From contig OX638368.1 of assembly GCA_951812925.1 (NCBI GenBank), forward strand, positions 66,922,569 to 66,986,568: DNA of 64,000 nt, given 5' to 3'. Positions 39,884 to 50,720 of the stretch are shown here, piece after piece. Made by a program: the position numbers and the translations under genes. The stretch comes from Calliopum simillimum. Lineage: Eukaryota; Arthropoda; Insecta; Diptera; Lauxaniidae. Under the pieces are notes generated by a model that did no database searches, was not told the origin of the DNA, and saw only the letters and a list, made by a program, of their open reading frames with translations. The stretch's first letter is position 1; each line of letters starts with the position of its first letter.

Positions 39884-40500
39884 TTTATACATATAAAAAT
39901 GAAATAGTGTCCGTTTGTAGCTTATGGACGCGGAAACTACACGGTCGATTTACACGAATTTTTTTAAAAATTGTTTCTTATGGTCTGTAGAAGGTTCTTA
40001 AGGGGGTGAGATGCTGCTGAGGGGGACGAGGGTTGCACACCCCATACAAAAAAAAAAAAAAAATACAAATAATGCTATATCTCTGCAGTTATACAAGCTA
40101 TGATTATGAAAGTTGGTGAACTTATACATAATTTATCTACCATTCACAATGCAAAACTTGGGGGATATTAGGTGTGGGAAAATTACATCCTCTTTACAAA
40201 AAATATACAAAATGCTATATTTCTTCACATATGTCAGATATCGTTATAAAACTTGGTACATACATGGTTGTATATTCTATCTACCATTCAACTTGAACAA
40301 TTTGGGGGGGGGGGGGGTGAGAAGGGAGAGTTGCACCTTTCATACAAAAAATATATAAAATGATATATCTCTGTACATATGGGAGCTATGATTATAAAAT
40401 ACATGGATCTTAAAACCCTTGGTGATTGGAAGAGAGGGACGATGGAGATGGGTCGATGGCATCGAGAACGGGCGAACGAAGTCACAACCAGGCCAGCTAG
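39884..40500 (+). mobile_element. Helitron-like non-autonomous element
   Basis: The 5' side reads TATACATATAAAAATGAA, as in many insect Helitrons, and the 3' side ends in CTAG followed by T (40497-40501), matching the CTRR-T rule. There are no inverted repeats and no target duplication, as expected. The interior has three loose units of about 110-130 bases with CCATACAAAAAA, ATGCTATATCTCT and ATGATTATAAA. The expected TC at the 5' tip is TT here, so the exact start is uncertain. Confidence 0.55.
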
Positions 40501-40580
40501 TAATTTATATATTATAATTTTCTATAAAAATTACCTCTTAACTGTTTCCGTACAACTTATAACTCAGGAGATATCCTAAT

Positions 40581-40851
40581 TCAAAATTTGAAAATTGCGT
40601 TCCGTTCATGAGATATCACGTCTCGAAAATTTTCTGCCATCTCCTGGTATACGTGCAGGTTTTTTCTGGCTCCCCGCAACATATGGATCTTGTCCTCCCA
40701 ATCTTCCACAAGCTGTGCTTCAGAGAGCTCCGTCCATTGGGTTTTCTCCTTATACTTTCTTTTTAAATTGTTCTGAAAATCGTATTTAATTAAAAAATGC
40801 CACTTAATATTTATTTGGAACACAATTACTTACATTGTCTTTGGATTCCAT
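40581..40851 (-). pseudogene. Truncated Myb/SANT-like DNA-binding gene
   Basis: Exon 1 is 40834-40851 (MESKDN) and exon 2 is 40581-40772, joined by a GT-AG intron in phase 0, giving 69 residues. TQWTELSEAQLVEDWEDK and KNLHVYQEMAENF match the first part of a Myb/SANT-like (trihelix) domain as found in Harbinger accessory proteins and their host relatives. The expected rest of the domain is missing: the frame runs into repeat DNA and stops soon after, beside the Helitron-like element. It is probably a 5' fragment of a transposon-derived gene. Confidence 0.6.
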
Positions 40852-40859
40852 CACTATTT

Positions 40860-41413
40860 AAATTAATATGGTTTAATCATCATCTGTTCCAAAAAAAAAA
40901 AAAAAAAAAATGGTTTATTTTTATTTATTGTTTTTTTTTTTTAAATTAATGTCAAATGTGAGTTGTGAAAATTCACAGTTTACTAAATTCATTCACAATT
41001 TACTACATTTATTCACAATTGCACCTGTTTTCAATTACAGTTTGGCTCGTTTTTGTAGAAAACAGCTTCTGAGATGTTTTCGTTTGACATTTAATTTGTA
41101 TGGAAAACCAGCCGTTTTTGGCTGGTTTTTGCCTCAAAAACGAATGATATGGAAAACGAGCCGTTTTCGATGCCAGTGTGAAAAGAGTATAACATCATTC
41201 TCCCAAATGATTGTAGTATTTTTAATATCACACTATTTTGTACAGCAGTGCTCTACTCGAAGAAGATTAAATTTGTTCTTTTTTCGTTAATTTCGGCAGT
41301 AAATATTTCTATTTCATTAAATCATTCTTTTCGGTTTTGTTTTTTTTTTTTTTTTTTTTGTAAACAATTATAATGAAATAAATTCCAAAATAAAAGAAAA
41401 TGTTACAATATAT
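40860..41413. other. AT-rich spacer, nothing recognised
   Basis: A 126-codon plus-strand frame at 40910-41290 is AT-rich, has no recognisable domain and is not supported as a gene. Confidence 0.4.
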
Positions 41414-41633
41414 TGTTACGCAGGCTTGTAACTATTAAAATTTTTCCATTTTCATGAAATCAAATTCAACTCGTTCGAAAGCATATATCCCGGCTAGAAT
41501 TTGGTTCGTGCTTCGCCCTATTTCCATTGCCTGTGCGTAAGCATAAAAAAATTGGAAAATTTCTAAAAATCCGTGCTCATGGAACTTACGTTTTAACGCT
41601 GCTACGTCCTGCTTTCCCTCCCCCTTTCCGACA
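41414..41633 (-). repeat. 3' LTR of the deletion-derivative element
   Basis: 220 bases, TG to CA. Matches 45079-46585 after removal of the hAT insertion, with one length change in an A run and about two substitutions. Confidence 0.85.
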
Positions 41634-43660
41634 TTCCGCCAATTAAAGAAATTAGCCGAGCATTTCAGTGCATATGTAATTTAATGATAATAAACTTAAA
41701 TACTAAGTGTTTACTAATGTATGCATAGGCCTATACGTATAGCTTACATGAAGTAAATTTTGAAACAAATATGTACTTGGTTGTATACATTTTTTTTTCT
41801 TTTTGAATGATTAATTACTGAAAGCAAATTTTTGGTTGGTTTTTGTTTTCTGTGTTTTTCTTAAATGTTTGCTTTTTGTATTTAATTATTTAATTTTTGA
41901 ATAATTTGGAAAAATAAACTAAAAAAAGCAATTCTCTTATAAAGGTTTAGCTTTCTATTCTTTTTTTTTATAAACTTACATACATAATATACTAAGTACT
42001 AAAATAAAAAATAAAAATATAAGTGCGTTGATATTTACGAAAATTTCCTTGTCCAATAATTTGTGTCATAGCCGGTGTATAAATCTGGATAATGCTGGGG
42101 ATCATAATGTAGTGTTGTCGTGTGTTGTCTTGAAGAACTGGTGCCGATGAATTGAGATGTTGTAGCCGTTGTTTTAGTTTTTATTTAAATTATTTTTCTT
42201 TTTATTTGGGTTTAAATTGTCTTTTCTTTTGTTAAATTTCTCCTTGTTTTTGGGTTAGTATTTAATTCGTAGGTGAATTTATGCAAAGGTCGCTGCTGGT
42301 ATGTTTACATTGTTTTTTTTTTTTGGCTTTTCGCGTTTTGGGATCCACGAACTGAGTATCTTTGCTCTACGTTTTGCAAATATCCTGTTGGATGAACTCT
42401 TGTTGGTTGGCCGTAACGCTGGCTGGCTGGCTGAGCTGAGCGACAACTCACTTATTGACTGACTGTTTACCGACGACTACCAGGCAAGGCGGTCTAAATG
42501 GTGTGAGCGTGCGTATGCTGCTGCTGGCACAAACTGCTGCTGCTGCGCTTACGGTCGGTCGCTGATTTCCGTCGCTTTTCCGTGATCGTGGTGCTACTGC
42601 GTTGTTGTTTTAGTTAACGACGACGGTGGCAGTATTGGCCAAGTTTTTTTGCTTAGTTGGCGCGGTGGCAAGTGGCCGGTCTGGTTATTGTTGTGGATAT
42701 TAGATGCTGCTTCTGCTGCTATACTGCTACACAACTTGGGGTGGCAGTAAATCGACGAGTTTTCACTGTAACATCACTTTTTTCCAGTTCCACCAAAATT
42801 GTTCGAATTTTACGCGACGATCAACTTCTGACTCTTCCAATTGTAATTATTTTTTATTATTTACCGCACCAAGTGAACCAATTTGTTGAATTTTATCTTT
42901 TGGATCTGTTGATTTACACTATTTTCTTATATCGCTAAGTTTTTTCCGATTATTAATATTGAGTTTTATAACAAAAACAATTTTAACAATTGCAATAAAA
43001 TTTTTGCTTTCCAATTTTTACAACTTGTGTCGAAAAAAATTCTGACTTTTCGTTTTTTTATTGTTATTTTGGTTACACTTTTCCTTTTTTTATTAATTTT
43101 GCAACAAATTTTCACTTTTCTTTTTTTTCCTTTTCCCGATTCTCGCTTGACAAATAAAATTCGCGACCGCCTCACTCTAAGCTAACTATCCAACTAACAC
43201 TTGCATAGCGACCGCATGTCTGCTAGCAAAAAAAAATCTTTTTCATGCGCAGTTACATTTTCTTTGTTCTTACGCTGATCGCATGTTTCCTAGCAAAAAA
43301 ATTGACATGCGCAGTGGCATTTTCTTTGTTCTTTTTTTTTTTTTTTGCTTTTTTTGAGCGCCGTTACGATTGGACTGCAAATACAGTTTTCATATATCAA
43401 ATAAGTTTATTTCAAAGTCATTTATGTACATACTTACAAAAAAAAAGCTTTTCGATTTGTGCAAAAGCTGAGTGCTTTTTGTCGGTAGGTGGCCGACGCG
43501 TTGATTTTGAATATGCAATCAAATCGAAAAGTGTTAGCATAACTAACAAATAGGTAAAATAAATTAACAAATGAAACCAATCCGCAACAAACCTGCTTTG
43601 TTATAAGTCCTTCGGGCGCTAGAACAAACAGGAACAGAGATCTTCAATTATTTATAGTAG
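41634..43660. other. 2 kb non-coding insert between integrase tail and 3' LTR
   Basis: AT-rich at both ends, but 42430-42750 is markedly more GC-rich with many CTG/CAG triplets (GCTGCTGCTGGCACAAACTG). Two direct repeats near 43207 and 43275 share GCATGT, CTAGCAAAAAAA, CATGCGCAGT and CATTTTCTTTGTTC. No retroelement protein is encoded. It could be captured host sequence or an unusually long 3' untranslated region. Confidence 0.4.
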
Positions 43661-43664
43661 CAAA

Positions 43665-43850
43665 CTACGTGTGGCACGACCCACGACAAGCCGGGCAAAA
43701 AAAAAACTACGTGTGGCTCGACCCACGACAAGCCGGGCACAAAAAAAAAATAACGTGTGGCTCGACCCACGACAAGCCGGGCAAAAATTTTACGTGTGAC
43801 TCGACACACGACAAGCCGGGCAAAAAAAGACTACATGTGGCTCAAGCTTA
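43665..43850. repeat. About 41-base tandem repeat, five units
   Basis: Units at 43665, 43707, 43750, 43790 and 43831 read TACGTGTGGCTCGACCCACG followed by ACAAGCCGGGCAAAAAA. The last unit is partial. The array lies next to the integrase tail inside the retroelement. Confidence 0.88.
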
Positions 43851-43893
43851 AAAAGGGTAAGCCGTCCAATTGAAAAATGGCAAATACAGAAAT

Positions 43894-44199
43894 TCAGGGT
43901 TTGATCTTATCAGCGTGAAAAGGACTAATACAATTTCTTTTAAAATTTTCCAACTCGTACAATGCAGTACCCAGTTTTTTCCTATTTCGGCGTTTACTGT
44001 ATTTTCGATTGAATTTGGAGTAAAGGCCTTTTGAAAATATACTTTGGCTGTTATTTTCTATGAAAACTTCTTGTCCTACACGATAATTAACGGGTTTCGA
44101 ACGAACATTGGTCGCTTTGGTCGCTTTTTCATTAGCATTTACAAAATTTTTATGGATTTTATCCCGCATCCTATTTAAGCAATCGGAATCTTGTTCCAT
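43894..44199 (-). pseudogene. Integrase C-terminal tail of a Gypsy-type Pol
   Basis: The 101 residues include VRSKPVNYRVGQEVFIEN, typical of the region after the integrase core, and end with TALYELENFKRN, the GPY/F-like part. Only this tail of integrase is left. It lies 26 bases beyond the end of the protease frame, so about 2.5 kb of RT, RNase H and integrase core has been removed between them. Confidence 0.75.
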
Positions 44200-44225
44200 C
44201 TTAACCTCGTCGTAGGCTAAACATT

Positions 44226-45017
44226 TTAAATCATGAAAATTTTTAGAGACTGTTGCTCGTCGAGTTCAATTTCGGAAAGTTGTGGTATAATTTCAGGCGC
44301 AAGAGCGAATTCTCGACAAAAATCCACCCCTAGATAAACTTTTTGCTTTACCGTCGGAACCAGGTAAAAATTAAAAACTTTAGTTAAGTTTTTATACTTA
44401 ACAGGCAAGGAACAATATCCAATGAAACTTTGCTTCGAACCTTCAGCAGTTGATACCGAACATTTAATCGATTTAAAGGGTAAACGAAGTTTTTGTAAAA
44501 ATGCGATACAATTGTGACCCAATACTGAGACACTTGCGTTAGAATCTAGCAAACCGAAAATTGATTCATCGCCTATACCAACTTTAGCAAAAGGGCGATC
44601 ATCCTCACCGTCGCATAATTTGGTAGATTCTATAATTTTTCGAAAATGTCGTCGCTTTTTGTATCGAAGCCTACAATTCAGAATTTTCTTGGATACAAAT
44701 GAAACTTTTGGATTTGAAAGGCTGTTATTTGTAAAGCAGGGTACTAATGGAACGTCAGGGTATATTTGACACGTAGTGTCTGAAGAATTTAAGTACGATT
44801 TTTGAACGTTAAGTTCCGCTTTATTTTTAAACTCGGGGTTTTGTGGGAAGAACGAGTGTCCCCGGTCGCCATCTCGCTCCTTTTTAAATTTCCCGGATGC
44901 CTGTTTGGACATGTTGGAGTGGTAACTCCCTTCTGTCCGCACTTGAGACAAAAAATGTTTCGAATCACCTCTGGACAATAAATGTATAAATGCCCGAAAG
45001 CATTGCAATTCCAGCAT
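44226..45017 (-). pseudogene. Gypsy-type protease region of the deletion derivative
   Basis: The 263-codon frame covers the start of Pol. FGLLDSNASVSVLG sits where the retropepsin DTGA motif should be, with the Thr-Gly changed to Ser-Asn, so the protease is probably inactive. KVYLGVDFCREF near the C-terminus is the usual end of the protease fold. The frame stops before the reverse transcriptase. Confidence 0.75.
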
Positions 45018-45065
45018 TGAATTTTCGAATATTCAGGCTTCCGCCAGCCATCGACAGCATTTCGT
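44793..45065 (-). pseudogene. Gag C-terminus with two zinc knuckles
   Basis: In a different frame from the protease, the minus strand reads CWNCNAFGHLYIYC (a CX2CX4HX4C knuckle) followed by CLKCGQKGVTTPTC. The frame overlaps the protease frame and ends near 44793, as expected for a gag-pol overlap. It is fused at its upstream end to a PBS-like sequence next to the LTR, so nearly all of gag has been deleted. Confidence 0.7.
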
Positions 45066-45074
45066 TGGACGCCA
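45063..45074 (-). promoter_or_regulatory. Remnant primer-binding site
   Basis: TGGCGTCCAACG on the minus strand, four bases after the LTR end, differs at one base from the start of the BEL primer site at 23308. It runs directly into the gag zinc-knuckle frame, so the rest of the site and the leader are missing. Confidence 0.5.
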
Positions 45075-45078
45075 TTTA

Positions 45079-46585
45079 TGTTACGCAGGCTTGTTACTAT
45101 TAAAATTTTTCCATTTTCATGAAATCAAATTCAACTCGTTCGAAAGCATATATCCCGTAGGGCTGTTCAAAAAAAAAAAAATTTTCGAATTTCCAAGATA
45201 TACTTTGGCATTACGATCTACATCATGACAGAATATCCCAAAAAAATTTTCAGATTTTTAAATTCATATTTAGAGGTGGCTCAAAGCAGAAATATATTTT
45301 TAATATTTTTTTTTAGCATTAATTATAAAATGTTGTCAAACAATTTGAAAAATTTATTTTAGAGTAACTTAAAAACATTCATTTTGTTTGTTTTTTAATG
45401 AACTTTAAAACCTACGTTGTAATTTTGACAAAAAAAATTTTACACTTCTCAAAAAACGAAAAACTGCCCTAAGAAGGCGAAATTTTACGGTTTTTCGAAG
45501 AAAAAAGTCATCGTGCTTTAAACGAAATGAAAATTTTTTAATTTACAAGATTTCATTTAAAAGAGCTCTTAAAAACCTTCAAGACAAGACATGTTAAGAC
45601 ATTTTTGGGCCAGCAGGCTCGATGACATAACGTTTGAAACATAGTAATGCAGCCCTGTGAAAGGCAAAACGTTTTTTACTCAAGAGGGAGGCATCTTACA
45701 AAAAAGTGCCCATGGCATAAAATGCTTAGAATCATCCAAGGAACAAGTGTAAATTGTTTTTTTTTTTTTTTTGAAAGTTTATTAAAAATGACGTTAAAAA
45801 AAATTTTTTTCTAAAATTAAGTAAAAAAAAAAAAAACAATTTACACTTGTTCCTTAGATAATTTTAAGCATTTTATGCCATGGGCACTTTTTTGTAAGAT
45901 GCCTCCCTCTTGAGTAAAAAACGTTTTGCCTTTCACAGGGCTGCATTACTATGTTTCAAACGTTATGGCATCGAGCCTGCTGGCCCAAAAATGTCTTAAC
46001 ATATCTTGTCTTGAAGGTTTTTAAGAGCTCTTTTGAATGAAATCTTGTAAATTAAAAAATGTTTACTTCGTTTAAAGCACGATGACTTTTTTCTTTGAAA
46101 AACCGTAAAATTTCGCCTTCTTAGGGCAGTTTTTCGTTTTTTAAGAAGTGTAAAATTTTTTTTGTCAAAATTACAACGTAGGTTTTAAAGTTCATTAAAA
46201 AACAAACAAAATAAATGTTTTTAAGTTACTCTAAAACAAATTTTTCAAATTGTTTGACAACATTTTATAATTAATGCTAAAAAAAAAATATTAAAAATAT
46301 ATTTCTGCTTTGAGCCACCTTTAAATATGAATTTAAAAATTTGAAAATTTTTTTGGGATATTCTGTCATGATGTAGATCGTGATGCCAAAGTATATCTTG
46401 GAAATTCGAAAATTTTTTTTTTTTGAACAGCCCTAATATCCCGGCTAGAATTTGGTTCGTGCTTCGCCCTATTTCCATTGCCTGTGCGTAAGCATAAAAA
46501 AAATTGGAAAATTTCTAAAAATCCGTGCTCATGGAACTTACGTTTTAACGCTGCTACGTCCTGCTTTCCCTCCCCCTTTCCAACA
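45079..46585 (-). repeat. 5' LTR of the deletion derivative, split by a hAT-type hairpin
   Basis: The pieces 45079-45157 and 46444-46585 together match 41414-41633. They are separated by the 1278-base insertion and its duplicated ATATCCCG. Confidence 0.88.
45158..46435. mobile_element. hAT-type hairpin MITE with about 600-base arms
   Basis: Ends TAGGGCTGTTCAAAA and its complement, flanked by the exact 8-base duplication ATATCCCG (45150-45157, 46436-46443). The left arm 45158 to about 45766 and the right arm about 45815-46435 are near-perfect reverse complements around a loop of about 50 bases. Only a few differences were noticed, such as GGCATTACG versus GGCATCACG. No transposase. A transcript across it would form an almost perfect 600-base-pair hairpin. 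Confidence 0.95.
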
Positions 46586-46679
46586 TTCGTTCATTTTGAA
46601 CTTAATTCTTTTTAATTTATTTTATCAACTGCGAAAGTTACTTATAAATAAATAAACATAAACAGATTTTTTTTTGCAA

Positions 46680-46938
46680 ACTAAGCTTGCGCAGGCAAGT
46701 TGGAACGTGTGGATGGCGTACAGGTCGTGCCTTCAATCTGTACCTTAAATTGCAGTCTTCAAATGCATTTATACATACAAAAAATATAATTTTTGCTAGA
46801 CCTCATGTTGCTATGAAAATGAAGTTTACTAAAAACTGCATAGACTTGCCTGTGGACGCGATAAACATAGTATGCGCGAACTCTCTAGTTTGCACGAACT
46901 AGGTTTGCGCAGGTAATACTGTAGGTGTGGACGGCCCT
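46680..46938. mobile_element. 5'-truncated copy of the 14 kb Harbinger-type MITE
   Basis: GCGCAGGCAAGTTGGAACGT, GTACAGGTCGTGCCTTCAAT and TTTGCGCAGGTAATACTGTA match the interior and right end of the family at 14160-14660. It ends GTGTGGACGGCCCT followed by TAA. Confidence 0.75.
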
Positions 46939-46956
46939 TAAGTCTTTTTGGCAGTT

Positions 46957-48603
46957 CCCTCTAAGAAAAATTTACGGTTCGTAAATTGCGTACCCAAAGC
47001 GAATCGCTTTCGAATTCGGATTTCACTAATGTCGTTTTCCATTGTGCTAAAAAAAGCAATCTTTTTTTGATCTGGATCAAAATCTATTACAATTTGCGTT
47101 CCGTTGGGAAATCTAGTGCAAAATTTTTTGATCTCAGATCAATTTTTTCAAATCTAGATTTTTTTTCAGTTTTCATTTGCTCGCACTCACACTATTACAA
47201 GCATGTAGGGCAGTTGCCAAAAAGACAGCAGCATCTGACAATGAAAAAATATTTTTTTTTCTAAGAAATTTTATTTAATGCAACCAAACTCATTTTGCAG
47301 TTGAAAGCAGCAAATATGTGCACATCCCATGGGATATGCAGACCGCACAAGCTGAGGTGGGAAATTCGTAGCAGGCTGCTGTAAAAATTGTGCCAGCAAT
47401 TAGTAAATTAGTGATTTGAAAACAGTGTCCAAATCAAGAAGAAGAAGAGTAAAAACAGCTCAACGAAGTTGTTTTCCTTTTTCTATCAAGGCTGAAAAAG
47501 GATATTTTTAGGACTTTTCTAGTCTTTATTAAACATTTTTTGTAATATTCTAAATTACATCAATAAAGTGCACACAAACTAAATCTTTAGAAAAAAAATT
47601 TAATTTTTAGGGAAACACAGAGCGCCACACTAGTGAAAAAATTTTCCAGTGCCCAGAGAGTCCTGGGAGTTTTGAATAAAATTTCCATTTTAAATAAAAC
47701 TTTTTGTTTTGTTATTTTTCTTTCCAAAATGTAAACATAATAATTTGACGGCACACAACTACAAGCCTGCTTATTACTTGAAATGTCAACACATTTGTTC
47801 CCGTCACCAGCCCGAGTAAAAATAAAATACTTGCTGTGTTTTCGGGTTTCATTCAACGCATAAAATTTTTGATCTAAAAGCAAAATCTAGATTTCCCAAC
47901 GAATGAAAATGGCAGCAAGCCAAAAACGTACTTTCATTGTGATTTTATCCTGTGGCGTGGACTTGTTGGTATGATTTTCCAACGCATCGAGGAAAAGGGC
48001 TTCAAGCTGATTCTGAGGCCGTCAATTGAGCAAATGTGGAACTCAAATTATGGCCCACATAAAGTGAGCTGAAAACCAGCTATCGTTGACTTTATCTATG
48101 AATAAAGTGGTGGCATTCATAAAACAGTTTTGGAGTAGCAGTGCCAGTATTTTCCATTCCCGAAGAGATTAAGCGAGAAAGTTCAACAAAATTTTGTGAA
48201 ATTCCAAAGTGTATAATGGAAATGTATATTGAAAAATCTTATGTTAGTGAATTGAGTGTAATATAATTGAAATATGTAGTTAAAACTAATTAATTTATAT
48301 GATAAAAATTTAATATAAATTAGTATTGTATTAAAATACAATCTTTTATTTAAATCAGTTCGTAAGGGGTCCGAATTTAGCGAAGCATAAACGAACCACT
48401 TTAACGCCACGTAAGCGTTACTATTTAGCGAGCTAAAAACGTAGTACCAATACATAGAAATTACTACGTATTTAATTCTACTGTTATTCTAACATTTACG
48501 TTTACGGTTCGCAATCGTATCACCAAAGCGGTACGCTTACGAAGTTTTGTATGACTTATAGACTTCGCCGGCGTTACTCTTTCGTACCGGTTTTCTTAGA
48601 GGG
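46957..48603. mobile_element. Possible DNA element with CCCTCTAAGAAAA ends
   Basis: CCCTCTAAGAAAA at 46957 and its complement ending at 48603 form a 13-base inverted repeat. Subterminal parts share TTTACGGTTCG and CCAAAGCG in direct orientation (46971 and 48500). No clear target duplication, so boundaries are tentative. Another inverted-repeat element lies inside. Confidence 0.4.
47102..47901. mobile_element. Possible MITE with CGTTGGGAAATCTAG ends
   Basis: The 15-base sequence at 47102-47116 is matched exactly in inverted orientation at 47887-47901. The interior is AT-rich and non-coding. No target duplication found. Confidence 0.5.
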
Positions 48604-49453
48604 TTAGGGCTCGATTTCAATGCTGCAAAAATAAAAAGTACCCAAAGTACAATTGTCTTTAAAAAAATGCCATTAAAGAAGTACAAAAAAAATAGAGTAC
48701 CTTTTGACAGTTGGTCCAAATGTCAAAATGTACACTACATGGCAATTGAACTTTTGTGTGAACAGACCACTTGCAAACGTCAATTTTTTGTCACCGATTT
48801 CGTCGTTGTTCGTGAGTGAAAAGTGTAAATTTTGCATTGCGAAACTTTTTTGCTTAAATCTAAGACTTATTAATTATCAAAAGTAAATCAACTGTGTTGT
48901 TAAAAAAAATTTAGAGTTAAACGAATTTAAACATTAACAAATTTGCTGTTTTATAAGGTTTGACTTGGGGTTCAATTAAAAAACACTGGTATTTGTGCTT
49001 GTCTATAGAAAAAACCAGAGTTTAGGTGGTGGGGTGGGCTTTTGATAAGAAAAATTAAGGAATGAAAGTTATGATAAAACCAAAGCTAACATAAAATTGG
49101 ATTATAAAGCGGTTGGTGCAATGGCGGTGAAAATCCCCTGAAGCCTCAACTATATTGAATTTTCTTTTTGTGACTCAACCTTATGAATTTGCACATGCCC
49201 AATCTTATGAAATTTTTCATGTGCATTTTCGTGTCTTCATGCCAATTGAATTTGTTCATTCCCAATCAATTTCAAGCTGTGCGCTTCTTCTACAATTAAA
49301 GGCAACAGCTGGCTCCCACCAAAAAAATTTTGACTTATGGCCAAATTATTATACTGTTTTGCATTTTGTTCAAAGATCAACTTAAGCGACTCTGGTTTGT
49401 TGTCATACAAATTATAAAAAAGACGAAGTCTCGCTTAATATAAACCCCCAATC
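48604..49453. other. Spacer, nothing recognised
   Basis: Short frames at 48704-48886 and 49155-49385 show no family features. No RNA gene or paired repeats seen. Confidence 0.4.
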
Positions 49454-49461
49454 GATTATAT

Positions 49462-49970
49462 GGTAATACTTCGGCAAAGTGGCTCCAGCCATATTTCCGT
49501 CCCAAAAAAAGATGGTATCGAATTAGCGGTTTTTTTTATAATATCAGATCACTCTTACAAGGGGCAAAAGGTTTTTGAATCGAAAAATCATGTTGTTGAC
49601 TCAAAAATCGGCAATGTCGGGAGTCACTTTTCACCACTCATCCGCGGCCGAAGGCCGCCGCGAAGCCGGTGTTGGATTTTTGGGAGTTTTAAATCATGAG
49701 TTGCGGCCGCAGGCCGCCCACCTACCCCTACTCTTATGAAAAAGCCTATAATATATCCAACACCTAGTTTGCTAGCCACAGTAATTTTACATAAGGGTAG
49801 GGGTAAGTGGGCGGCCTGCGGCCGCAGCTCAGGATTTAAAACTCCCAAAAAGCCAACACCGACTTCGCGGCGGCCTTCGGCCGCGAATCAGTCTATAATA
49901 TATCCAACACCTAGTTTGCTAGCCACAGTAATTTTTCATAAGACTGGAGCCACTTTGCCGAAGTATTACC
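49462..49970. mobile_element. 509-base MITE with 27-base TIRs and 8-base target duplication
   Basis: GGTAATACTTCGGCAAAGTG at 49462 continues to GGCTCCAG, and the complement ends at 49970. The exact duplication GATTATAT lies at 49454-49461 and 49971-49978. Inside, a GC-rich inverted pair (GCGGCCGAAGGCCGCCGCG near 49643 and its complement near 49866) and CACCTAGTTTGCTAGCCACA in two direct copies are seen. 8-base duplications occur with hAT and P-type elements. A fragment of the family lies at 12919-13058. Confidence 0.88.
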
Positions 49971-50099
49971 GATTATATTTATGGTGCCTTCACAGTTAAA
50001 GAAATACCGACTCATAGAATGCGTAGAATAATTTAGTATCAAAAAATATTGTTAAGACGACCATTTGGTTATGACTGTAGTGGTTTTTAATTAATTACA

Positions 50100-50230
50100 A
50101 CAAAAACAAGCGGAGCAAATGCCTAGTTTCGGAGATATAGCCATCGGAAGAACGGGATATAGCTTTTATGAAAACCGGTATAAGCTCGGAACCCCTGCAC
50201 TATAGGTCAAAAAGCACATTTTTTTTGGCC
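50100..50230. repeat. Dispersed repeat, copy 3, inverted and partial
   Basis: GGAGATATAGCCATCGGAAG and CGGGATATAGCTTTTATGAA are the complement of blocks found in copies 1 and 2. The element end is not defined. Confidence 0.6.
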
Positions 50231-50239
50231 AAAATCGTT

Positions 50240-50720
50240 AACGTCCATATTATCATGGTGACCAACTGCAAATGTAGCTTTTACGTTGACTCAAGACTAA
50301 AAGAATAATTATGAAAAAAATCTTAACCCTTGTACTACCTGGTCAAAAATGGTACTTAATAAATTTTTTAAATTAATAACACATACCATACCATAACACA
50401 ACTTCATGCGTAGAATCCGAGGTCAGAATTGACCCATCACCTCAGGATTTGGAGATATTTGAGGTCAAACTCATGAAAGAAACGCATAAAAGAAACAAAA
50501 GTACAAATTTTTCGTATATTAACCTCAAAAATTATGCGCACTTTTACCCAATTTACTTGGACAAGTAGTATCTTTAGTATTTCCTTACAATAAAATGTCT
50601 GTCTTTTGCAACAATACTTCGAATAAATCGGAATTGGGGAAGAAAAATTATCTGTCAAAAAATTCATTTAAACAAAATAAAAAACAGGCAAAATTGGGCG
50701 TTTATATTTTGAAATAATAA
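50240..50720. other. AT-rich spacer, nothing recognised
   Basis: No coding frame, RNA gene or paired repeat seen. Confidence 0.4.

Larger units (their letters stand above)
41414..46585 (-). mobile_element. LTR retrotransposon with large internal deletions
   Basis: The two LTR copies are 41414-41633 and 45079-46585; the latter is 221 bases once a hAT insertion is removed. On the minus strand each runs TGTYGGAAAGGGGGAGGG to GCGTAACA. The interior holds only the end of gag, a protease region and the tail of integrase, so RT, RNase H and the integrase core are gone. It must have depended on proteins from an intact relative. The LTRs differ at about three places. No target duplication matches on the two outer sides, so the copy may be a recombinant. 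Confidence 0.75.

Noticed and set aside
40910..41290. 126-codon plus-strand frame
   Set aside because: AT-rich, no domain, no conserved context; likely chance.
41414..41633. Independent solo LTR
   Set aside because: The flanks show no target duplication and it pairs with 45079-46585 around retroelement remnants, so an LTR pair is the better reading.
42657..42938. 93-codon frame in the GC-richer segment
   Set aside because: No family signature; it reads as chance frame in CTG-rich DNA.
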